From Prevotella sp. (GTDB lineage: Bacteria; Bacteroidota; Bacteroidia; Bacteroidales; Bacteroidaceae): a DNA stretch of 34,392 nt. Location: the NCBI GenBank assembly GCA_016286995.1, contig JAEEVA010000034.1, positions 1 to 34,392 on the forward strand, read 5' to 3'. Position 1 is the stretch's first letter; every line of letters starts with the position of its first letter. The position numbers and the translations under genes were made by a program. Of the stretch, positions 25,476 through 31,132 are shown in pieces. A model generated the notes under the pieces. That model worked only from the letters and a program-made list of their open reading frames with translations. It was not told the origin of the DNA and searched no databases.

Positions 25476-26701
25476 CCATCCGCTTCGCTGTCCTGCTCTA
25501 TGCCTTTGCAGGGATAAGTTCCCATCAGGTTCCCAAGGTCATGCAGCTGACGGGGCTGCTATGGAACGGCATCACAGATGACATCCCGTCGCATGTGACG
25601 GTACTGGACTGGGTGGAGAAGTGCGGGCTCTCGATAACAAAGGGCTGTATGAAGAAAAAGACGGCAGAGGAGGCCTACTCGATTATCTATGACAACAGCA
25701 TCACCGTCTGCGGTCAAGACCTGCACCTGGAGCTCAAGGCATCGTCTGAGCATCCCGGTCACAGCCTCAAACATGCCGACGTGAGCGTGCTGAGGATGAA
25801 GGCTGGCAAAGGTTGGAACACGGAGATGATAAAGGGACAGCTTGATCAGACGATTAAGGAAGAGGGGCGTAAGCCGGACTACGTGGTCAGCGACAATGGT
25901 CTCATTATGTGCAATGCCGGCGAGGCGCTCAGCCTGAAGCATCACAAGGACATCAGCCACTCCTTCGGAATATTCCTCGAGAATGTCTATTCCAAGGATC
26001 CGGAGTTTGCGGACTTCATCGCCAAGAAAGGCTATACCAGGAAGTTCTCGCACACACCGATGGCATGCCTGATGCCTCCAAAGCGAAGGGAATATGCACG
26101 GTTCATGAACGTTTTCGACACCGTCCAATGGGCGAAGGCCATACTCGAGAACGACCGCCTGTTGAGCAGCCGTGAGAGATACATGCTCAGCTTCGTTAGG
26201 ACCCATGCCTCGCTGGTGGAGGAACTCGACAACGTCATGCAGGCCTACGAGTACATGGAGCAGCTGTGCAAGCAGGACGGATTGTCGCACAAAACGGCAT
26301 CGGAGTGCAGGAGGTACATCAACATGAATCTCATGACCAAAGGCGACAGGGTAAGAAGGCTGGCGGACATGTTCATCGCGTACTTCAACAGGGAGGAAGC
26401 ACTTCTGAATGGAGACGAGGTACACAACATCACCTCAGACATCATCGAGTCAACATTCGGATGCTTCAAAGCGAGGATGTCCCCTAACAAGAACAACGGA
26501 TACACACCGCTTGTACTATTGATTCCATTGTCACTCCAAGTCAGTACAATCGAGGACTGCAGGAACTTCAATGTCAAGGGGCTTCTTCGCAAGACGACTA
26601 TTACAGACATCAAGAAATGGAGAGGTGACAACTTGTTGCCCAACCCCTCCATTAAAAGAATGAACGTTGTTAAAAAAAACAGCATGAAAATGACATGCTA
26701 A
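25379..26701 (+). CDS. IS transposase (OrfB frame; likely made as an OrfAB -1 fusion)
   Basis: The transposase frame is open from 25379, directly after an in-frame TAG at 25376-25378, and so opens exactly at the A9 run at 25380-25388. The first ATG in this frame is only at 25541, but the frame upstream of it already encodes transposase-like sequence (GEIAIRFAVLLYAFAGISSH). A -1 slip on A9 would give a 485-residue OrfAB protein. Candidate acidic residues are in PDYVVSDNG, KDISHSFGIF and DIIESTFGCF, consistent with a DDE-type enzyme, but the catalytic triad is not certain. The stop at 26699-26701 lies within the right inverted end. Confidence 0.8.
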   Translation, partial: QKKSERIDSLLALGERKGADRIAVPRHRHGEIAIRFAVLLYAFAGISSHQVPKVMQLTGLLWNGITDDIPSHVTVLDWVEKCGLSITKGCMKKKTAEEAYSIIYDNSITVCGQDLHLELKASSEHPGHSLKHADVSVLRMKAGKGWNTEMIKGQLDQTIKEEGRKPDYVVSDNGLIMCNAGEALSLKHHKDISHSFGIFLENVYSKDPEFADFIAKKGYTRKFSHTPMACLMPPKRREYARFMNVFDTVQWAKAILENDRLLSSRERYMLSFVRTHASLVEELDNVMQAYEYMEQLCKQDGLSHKTASECRRYINMNLMTKGDRVRRLADMFIAYFNREEALLNGDEVHNITSDIIESTFGCFKARMSPNKNNGYTPLVLLIPLSLQVSTIEDCRNFNVKGLLRKTTITDIKKWRGDNLLPNPSIKRMNVVKKNSMKMTC

Positions 26702-26731
26702 CTTAACAACCTAGGACTGTCCCCACTGTGA

Positions 26732-26821
26732 GGTTTTACTGCGACTAAAATCGGAGATAGAGTAACGACAGCTTTCCGTTCACGCTCTGATGGCTTATCT
26801 ATTCGTCCTGTATGTGAATAA
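26732..26821 (+). pseudogene. Possible relic of the C-terminal end of a FISUMP-type surface protein
   Basis: Thirty codons just beyond the IS right end read GFTATKIGDRVTTAFRSRSD followed by GLSIRPVCE and a stop. The ending GLSxRPVCE resembles the end of Fibrobacter-succinogenes-major-paralogous (FISUMP) domains common in Bacteroidota lipoproteins. No matching upstream part was found on the other side of the IS. Weak evidence; short. Confidence 0.3.
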
Positions 26822-26850
26822 TAACCGTCGGAGGAATCCGGCCCACAAAA

Positions 26851-26885
26851 AGAACCGCTCAGAGGTTAATCCCCTGAGCGGTTCT
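26851..26885. terminator. 12-bp stem hairpin, terminator-like
   Basis: AGAACCGCTCAG (26851-26862) and CTGAGCGGTTCT (26874-26885) are perfectly complementary with an 11-nt loop. On the minus strand the stem is followed by TTTTTG, so it could end leftward transcription. No leftward gene abuts it closely. Confidence 0.6.
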
Positions 26886-26895
26886 CTATTATTCA

Positions 26896-26932
26896 TACAC
26901 AAAAGGAGTCCCTTCTGTGTACTTTTTGTGTA
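26896..26932. repeat. Short palindrome and right copy of the 17-bp inverted repeat
   Basis: TACACAAAAGG (26896-26906) pairs with CCTTCTGTGTA (26911-26921) with one mismatch and a 4-nt loop. TGTGTACTTTTTGTGTA (26916-26932) is the exact reverse complement of 24923-24939. Confidence 0.7.
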
Positions 26933-27019
26933 TAGACGGCGCAAATGGGGCAAGTCTTTTAGGCTCTTAGCGCAAATCATCGATAAGGCATTTGGGATTC
27001 ATGCGTGAGTCCCTCCACT

Positions 27020-27196
27020 CTATTGCAACCAAGGGAATTCTTTCTTGACGCCATTCCAGACATTCTCTGACGACATCCATTTCGTACCGGGATCATTTAT
27101 CTCGGCTTCCATCTCTTCAACATGTCTGTGGAATTCTTCCGGGTCATCAGTATAGAAGCCGAAAGTACCTGGAGTAACGCCATATTCGTCGTTCAT
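27020..27196 (-). CDS. Small antitoxin-like protein, no adjacent toxin
   Basis: 58 residues from ATG 27196 (MNDEYGVTPGTFGFYTDDPE). The C-terminal part (EEMEAEINDPGTKWMSSENVW, then VKKEFPWLQ) resembles the C-terminal segment of RelB/StbD-type antitoxins (EIxDPxxWxSxxEVWxxV). No toxin gene is adjacent; a small membrane protein gene (27258-27470) is upstream on the same strand. A full consensus promoter precedes it, so it is expressed alone. Family call is tentative. Confidence 0.5.
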   Translation of the reverse strand: MNDEYGVTPGTFGFYTDDPEEFHRHVEEMEAEINDPGTKWMSSENVWNGVKKEFPWLQ

Positions 27197-27218
27197 AGTC
27201 ACATTGTTTATTTGCCTG

Positions 27219-27250
27219 CAAAGATACGGCTTTTCCCTGACAATTCCAAA
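27219..27250 (-). promoter_or_regulatory. Promoter of the antitoxin-like gene
   Basis: Minus strand: TTTG (27247-27250), 20-nt spacer, TATCTTTG (27219-27226); 22 nt to the ATG. The -33 box falls just before the 3' end of the upstream membrane-protein gene. Confidence 0.7.
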
Positions 27251-27257
27251 CAATTGG

Positions 27258-27470
27258 CTACTTTTTTGTCAGTTGTCGGTTGATGAGGCGGATGTACTGG
27301 TCGAGGCCGAAGATGGAGCCGGCAAGGAGGAACGACTGGGCGACGTAGTAGAGGAGGCCGGCAGCGACGTCGTCGATTTCGACGACTTGGTACGCCACGA
27401 GGGCCATGCTGCTCACGATAAGCAGCACGGCACAGGCGTACTGGGAGATTTTGAATCCTTTGTTTTCCAT
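27258..27470 (-). CDS. Small two-helix membrane protein
   Basis: 70 residues from ATG 27470 (MENKGFKISQYACAV). Two membrane helices, YACAVLLIVSSMALVAYQVV (about 11-30) and AAGLLYYVAQSFLLAGSIFG (about 36-55), with a basic end (RLINRQLTKK). Function not recognised. A longer in-frame extension to 27584 exists but crosses its own promoter box, so the shorter start is chosen. Confidence 0.65.
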   Translation of the reverse strand: MENKGFKISQYACAVLLIVSSMALVAYQVVEIDDVAAGLLYYVAQSFLLAGSIFGLDQYIRLINRQLTKK

Positions 27471-27498
27471 GGTATCAGATGTGCTATTATTATTAGTG

Positions 27499-27530
27499 CA
27501 AAGATACAAAAAAAAACCGAAACCACCAAA
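27499..27530 (-). promoter_or_regulatory. Promoter of the two-helix membrane protein
   Basis: Minus strand: TTTG (27527-27530), 20-nt spacer, TATCTTTG (27499-27506), 28 nt before the ATG. Confidence 0.7.
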
Positions 27531-27644
27531 TGTTTGGGGAAGAAAATGAAGGTCAGATATGTTAGGTACCAGTCCCCTCGACAACGCATACTGTCCCCTA
27601 ACATAAAAAAATCAAGATATGCTAATTTTCATAGAAAAAAAACG

Positions 27645-27684
27645 TTCACAAATTTGTGAATGTCAATTATTATTATTATCTTTG
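27645..27684 (+). promoter_or_regulatory. higBA promoter with overlapping palindromic operator
   Basis: TTTG (27653-27656), 20-nt spacer, TATCTTTG (27677-27684). The perfect 16-bp palindrome TTCACAAATTTGTGAA (27645-27660) covers the -33 box. This is a natural site for repression by the HTH antitoxin HigA. Confidence 0.75.
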
Positions 27685-27705
27685 TCCCCGAAATATGAAC
27701 GAAGT

Positions 27706-28029
27706 ATGATTGTAACATTCGAAGAAGAATATCTTAGAGAGCTCTATGAGGACGGACAGACCAGCGATAAGAAGCATCGCTTTCAGCCCCAAATCATCAA
27801 GAAATATACTCGTGTGGTAGACTTGATGATGGAAGAGGCAAATGTGATGGGTCTGACCAAATACGGCGGTCTGCACTACGAGCATCTGCATGGAGACAAG
27901 GAGGGTCTTTCATCGGTGAAAGTGAACGATCAGTATCGCATAGAGTTTCGCGAGATTCTTGAGGGAGATAAAACCATTGCAGAGATGGTGAGTTTAACGG
28001 AATTGTCGAACCATTATAAAAAAACATAA
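27706..28029 (+). CDS. higB: HigB-like RelE-superfamily toxin
   Basis: 107 residues from ATG 27706 (MIVTFEEEYLRELYEDG). Fits the HigB plasmid-maintenance killer pattern: IIKKYTRVVDLM, GLTKYGGLHYEHLHGDKEGLSSVKVNDQYRIEF with the basic and aromatic active-site region, and a C-terminal VSLTELSNHY. HigB cleaves mRNA in the ribosome. An ATG further upstream is excluded because it lies before the -7 box. The toxin gene comes first, as is usual for HigBA. Confidence 0.88.
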   Translation: MIVTFEEEYLRELYEDGQTSDKKHRFQPQIIKKYTRVVDLMMEEANVMGLTKYGGLHYEHLHGDKEGLSSVKVNDQYRIEFREILEGDKTIAEMVSLTELSNHYKKT

Positions 28030-28031
28030 TT

Positions 28032-28376
28032 ATGGTACACGTAGAGGGAAAAGACGACAGAATGGTTGCAAACAACCTGGAACCGCACTACCTGACCCAT
28101 CCGGGCGAGGTGATAAAGGATGAACTGGAGTTTCGTGGCATCAGTCAGCGACGCTTGGCTGCGGAGATTGGCGTGCCTGCCAGTCAGCTGAACGAGGTGC
28201 TGAACGCTAAGCGCCCTCTGAGTGCTGAGATGGCGTTGCTTATCGGACAGGCGCTGGACTTAGATGCAGAACCATTGCTTGGGCTACAAATGAAGTATAA
28301 TTTACTATCGGCTAAGCGCAACAAATCGTTCTTGAAGCGGTTAAAGGAAATACCACGAATCGCTGCGGTGTTTTAA
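28032..28376 (+). CDS. higA: HigA-like HTH antitoxin
   Basis: 114 residues, starting 2 nt after higB. An XRE-type helix-turn-helix follows the HigA marker HPGEVIKDELEFRGISQRRL (about 20-40); the recognition region is AAEIGVPASQLNEVLNAKRP. HigA neutralises HigB and represses the operon, presumably through the palindrome at 27645-27660. A 10-bp hairpin and a terminator-like hairpin follow the gene. Confidence 0.9.
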   Translation: MVHVEGKDDRMVANNLEPHYLTHPGEVIKDELEFRGISQRRLAAEIGVPASQLNEVLNAKRPLSAEMALLIGQALDLDAEPLLGLQMKYNLLSAKRNKSFLKRLKEIPRIAAVF

Positions 28377-28415
28377 TATGAGCACGACAACGACCAGCAT
28401 GTTCATTTCTATTGC

Positions 28416-28443
28416 GAGTGCACAGCGCCCCTTCTGTGCACTC
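28416..28443. repeat. 10-bp perfect inverted repeat after higA
   Basis: GAGTGCACAG (28416-28425) and CTGTGCACTC (28434-28443) with an 8-nt loop. The right half, CCCTTCTGTGCAC, resembles CCCTTCTGTGTAC at 26909-26921 in the palindrome beyond the IS. Confidence 0.65.
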
Positions 28444-28454
28444 TGCAAATAGAG

Positions 28455-28492
28455 AAAAAGGGCAGGCTTCCGTTAGAGGTCTGTCCTTTGCT
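28455..28492 (+). terminator. Weak terminator-like hairpin downstream of higBA
   Basis: AAAGGGCAG (28457-28465) pairs with CTGTCCTTT (28481-28489) with one mismatch and a 15-nt loop, followed by GCTTTAT rather than a clean T-run. Confidence 0.4.
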
Positions 28493-28586
28493 TTATGATA
28501 TCAGGGACATGTGTGGCTATTCATGTGTCATTTCCTTGCGAAAATGTAAAAAATGAGCCAATAACAGAAACTTTTCGGCAAAATTA

Positions 28587-28618
28587 TTTGGAAGTTTAAA
28601 AATAAATTCATACCTTTG
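28587..28618 (+). promoter_or_regulatory. Promoter of the structured VirE leader
   Basis: TTTG (28587-28590), 20-nt spacer, TACCTTTG (28611-28618), a full consensus match. It lies 164 nt before the VirE ATG, leaving room for a leader of about 155 nt. Confidence 0.75.
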
Positions 28619-28624
28619 CCTGCA

Positions 28625-28758
28625 AATCGGGAGGAGAAATTCCCGAGGAGAAAACAGAGAATCAAGACCCTTGAGGCAAGAATCACGTTTTCTTGTTAAA
28701 AACGACAGTATTGTCGTAACGCAAGAAAAATGTTTTGCCTCAAGGGTTTTTATATTTC
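28625..28758 (+). ncRNA. Structured, terminator-ended leader RNA upstream of virE
   Basis: Hairpin 1: TCGGGA (28627-28632) with TCCCGA (28641-28646), plus GAGGAGAAA repeated at 28631 and 28645. A long rod follows at 28664-28750. Outer stem: ACCCTTGAGGCAA (28667-28679) with TTGCCTCAAGGGT (28735-28747). Middle stem: TTTTCTTG (28688-28695) with CAAGAAAA (28722-28729). Top stem: ACGACA (28702-28707), loop GTAT, TGTCGT (28712-28717). The rod ends in GGGTTTTTATATTT, a typical intrinsic terminator tail, 25 nt before the VirE start. It could be an attenuator or a separate RNA of about 130 nt. It has no ORF. The family is not one I recognise. Confidence 0.65.
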
Positions 28759-28782
28759 CGAGAAAAATAAATTTTAATTATA

Positions 28783-30921
28783 ATGGATATATTCATAAAC
28801 TTTAAAAGCAAGAATGCTCAAGATGTTAATTTTGAGCATATTGCAGACATGATTCGCAACGACGAGAAGTTGCGGAAGAGTACACAGATGTATCGCGAGC
28901 TGATGGCCCAAGGCCACGACAAGGCTGCGAAGGACGTGAAGGAATCGACGCCGCAGGTGGCCGTCAGCTTCCGCATGGAAGGGGGTAGGGGAAAGGACAA
29001 CTGCCGCGAATGCCTCTGCCAGGTGCTGATAGACTTCGACGCCAAGGCTCCCGGCGAGCGTCTGCCAGCCGACGAGCTGGAGCGCGTAAAAACCTTCCTG
29101 CGTACCTCTTATCACGCCCGTCTGGGCTATGAGAGCATCTCGGGACTGGGCTACCACGTCGTCGTGCCGTTCCTGTTGCCCGAGGGTATCACTATCGACA
29201 TGACCGACGACGCAAAGCGTGCTGAGGAGATCTACACGCGCGTCTACCGCCGCATTGCCAACCTGTACAGCGTGTGGTGCGGTCACGCGATGGACAAGGA
29301 GTGCAAGAACGTGAACCGCATGACGGGCCTGAGCCACGACCCGCTGGTGGTGTACCGTCCTGACGCCCGTCCTATCCGTCTGACGCGCGAGGAACTGGGC
29401 ATCGACAACGATGGCAAGCTCATCAAGATGAAGACGCCCAAGCAGGCCGTCGACAAGCAAGGCAACCGCATTGGTATGCCCTTGGGCGACCACCTGGAGC
29501 GTGCCATCGGGATGGTTGAAGCGTGCGACATGACTTTTACGCCGGGCAACCGCCATAACTTCGTCATGCGCGTGGCGTTCATCCTGAACCGCATGGGCGT
29601 CGACGAGGATGAAGCTGCACAGGCCCTGGACGACATGTATCTGGGCAAGATGGACGGCAAGCCGTCGGCCATCGTACGCAGCTGCTACAAGACGGCCAGT
29701 GACGAGTTTGGCGTGTGGATGCCGCAGGGTACGGCCCTGAAGACCGAGATCATCAAAAATTTCCTGAAAACCAAGCCGTTGCAGTACGACATCCTGACGC
29801 AGAAGACGCGCCTGCTGCTGGACGACGGCCAGTGGCGTGAACTGAAGGACCGCGACGAGAACGACCTCTACATCGAGTGCTGTGCCGACACGGAGACCAA
29901 TCTCACCGAGAAACTCTTCCACACCGTGCTGAACAGCAGCATCGTACCTGAGGTCAATCCGTTGCGCGACTACGTCATGACGCTGCCGGCCTGGACGCCC
30001 GACATGCCGGACTACATCGGTCAGGTGGCAGCGATGGTACACATGGGCACCGATGCCGAGGACGAGCTGTGGCAGCTGTGTTTCCGCAAGTGGTTCGTGG
30101 CGATGGTTGCCGGCTGGACCGACGAGAGCGTCGTCAACCACCAGGTTGTCGTGCTTGTTGGTCGTCAGGGCATCTACAAGTCCACCTGGATCAACCGTCT
30201 GCTGCCGCCGCAGCTATCCGCGTATACTACTGATAATGTGGATATTGAGCGTCTGGATAAGGACGAACAGCTGCGTGCTGCGGAATATGGGCTCATAAAC
30301 ATTGACGAGCTCGACAAGCTGACCGACCGCCAGCTGAACAAGATCAAATCGATGATTACCACGCAGCATGTCGACGTCCGCGCACCCTTTGGACACCACA
30401 AGGAGAAGCGCGTGCGTGTAGCCTCGTATGCCGCCAGCGGCAACAAGCAGGAGTTTCTGACCGACCAGACCGGCAACCGCCGCTGGCTGCCGTTCCACGT
30501 TGTCAGCATCGACTCGCCGTTTGTCCGTCAGATGCCTTACGACGGCATGTATGGCCAGGCCCGCTTCCTGTTGCAGGACGGCTTCAACTACTGGTTCGAC
30601 CTGAACGACATCCACACCCTCGAAAGTCACGTGGAGACATTCATGATTCCCACCAGCGAAGAAGAACTCATTCCCATATATTTCTCGCCAGCAAAACTTG
30701 AAGACGTTGGTGCTAAGTTCTTGACATTGTCTGAGATATCAGCAAAGATTTCAGCCTATGGAAACCTGAAGAAGAATCCAGATCCACGACGCCTTGGAAA
30801 CATCATGACGAAGTTGGGCTTTAAGAAAGAGCGCAAAGGTCACGACAAACGACGCGCTTACTACGTGCGTGAGCATCTACAGGCAGAAATTGAAGAAATG
30901 CGTCGACCAGAAATATTCTGA
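28783..30921 (+). CDS. VirE-type primase/helicase (VirE_N + VirE P-loop)
   Basis: 712 residues. N-terminal VirE_N/BT4734-like region (about 1-220: VAVSFRMEGGRGKDNCREC, LIDFDAK, SISGLGYHVVVPF), which resembles primase-like folds. A middle region follows (GNRHNFVMRVAFILNRMG). The virulence-associated-E ATPase has Walker A VGRQGIYKSTW (about 457), Walker B YGLINIDELDKL (about 502) and an arginine-finger region SYAASGNKQEFLTDQTGNRRWLPF. A C-terminal winged-helix-like DUF3874 segment ends the protein (about 650-712). Such proteins replicate phages, satellites and integrated elements; none of those partners is nearby here. The stop codon's A is the first base of the 40-bp inverted repeat. Confidence 0.88.
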   Translation: MDIFINFKSKNAQDVNFEHIADMIRNDEKLRKSTQMYRELMAQGHDKAAKDVKESTPQVAVSFRMEGGRGKDNCRECLCQVLIDFDAKAPGERLPADELERVKTFLRTSYHARLGYESISGLGYHVVVPFLLPEGITIDMTDDAKRAEEIYTRVYRRIANLYSVWCGHAMDKECKNVNRMTGLSHDPLVVYRPDARPIRLTREELGIDNDGKLIKMKTPKQAVDKQGNRIGMPLGDHLERAIGMVEACDMTFTPGNRHNFVMRVAFILNRMGVDEDEAAQALDDMYLGKMDGKPSAIVRSCYKTASDEFGVWMPQGTALKTEIIKNFLKTKPLQYDILTQKTRLLLDDGQWRELKDRDENDLYIECCADTETNLTEKLFHTVLNSSIVPEVNPLRDYVMTLPAWTPDMPDYIGQVAAMVHMGTDAEDELWQLCFRKWFVAMVAGWTDESVVNHQVVVLVGRQGIYKSTWINRLLPPQLSAYTTDNVDIERLDKDEQLRAAEYGLINIDELDKLTDRQLNKIKSMITTQHVDVRAPFGHHKEKRVRVASYAASGNKQEFLTDQTGNRRWLPFHVVSIDSPFVRQMPYDGMYGQARFLLQDGFNYWFDLNDIHTLESHVETFMIPTSEEELIPIYFSPAKLEDVGAKFLTLSEISAKISAYGNLKKNPDPRRLGNIMTKLGFKKERKGHDKRRAYYVREHLQAEIEEMRRPEIF

Positions 30922-31055
30922 TGCGGCCGTTGCGGCCGATGCGGCCGATGTTTCTATAGATTAATTAAAAAAAGTGATATAGTAAAAAAACACATTATTA
31001 TATTTTTATTATTGCTCTATAGAAACATCGGCCGCATCGGCCGCAACGGCCGCAT
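30921..31055. repeat. Perfect 40-bp inverted repeat of 9-bp NTGCGGCCG units with AT-rich loop
   Basis: Arms 30921-30960 and 31016-31055 are perfectly complementary; the loop 30961-31015 (55 nt) is almost pure A/T with TTAATTAA at its start. Each arm is ATGCGGCCG, TTGCGGCCG, ATGCGGCCG, then ATGTTTCTATAGA. The repeated 9-mers look like iterons and the loop like a DNA-unwinding region. The arm begins on the virE stop codon. It may also end transcription between convergent virE and the alcohol dehydrogenase gene. Confidence 0.95.
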
Positions 31056-31087
31056 TTTCCTTCTGACTTTCCTCGGAGTAAACTGGT

Positions 31088-31128
31088 ACTTTACTGGCAT
31101 GAAAGTCCCACTTTACTGGCATGAAAGT
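31088..31128 (+). repeat. Two copies of the 22-bp-period intergenic repeat
   Basis: Core ACTTTACTGGCATGAAAGT at 31088-31106 and 31110-31128, spacer CCC, same core and period as 1011-1073. Lies between the 40-bp palindrome and the stop of the alcohol dehydrogenase gene (31133). Confidence 0.9.
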
Positions 31129-31132
31129 CCGT

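Larger units (their letters stand above)
25080..26724 (+). mobile_element. Complete 1645-bp insertion sequence with perfect 26-bp inverted ends
   Basis: The ends at 25080-25105 and 26699-26724 are perfect 26-bp inverted repeats beginning GGGGACAGTCCTAGG. Two ORFs lie in -1 relation and are probably joined by frameshifting. There is no convincing target duplication: only AC could be shared by the flanks. CACA immediately outside the left end and TGTG outside the right end (two mismatched bases in between) may mean the true ends are slightly longer. The IS family is not assigned: the transposase has SDNG and DISH motifs as in some unclassified families. Confidence 0.9.

Noticed and set aside
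25080..26724. IS as a broken two-ORF pseudogene
   Set aside because: The transposase frame opens exactly at the A9 run and the ends are perfect, which fits programmed frameshifting better than decay.
28625..28758. 6S RNA or tmRNA
   Set aside because: The fold is a terminator-ended rod beginning well inside the transcript, without the open central bubble of 6S RNA or the tRNA-like ends of tmRNA.
28774..30141. 455-codon open frame on the minus strand inside virE
   Set aside because: Antisense to a well-supported gene; His/Val/Gln/Arg-rich translation typical of a shadow frame in GC-rich codons.
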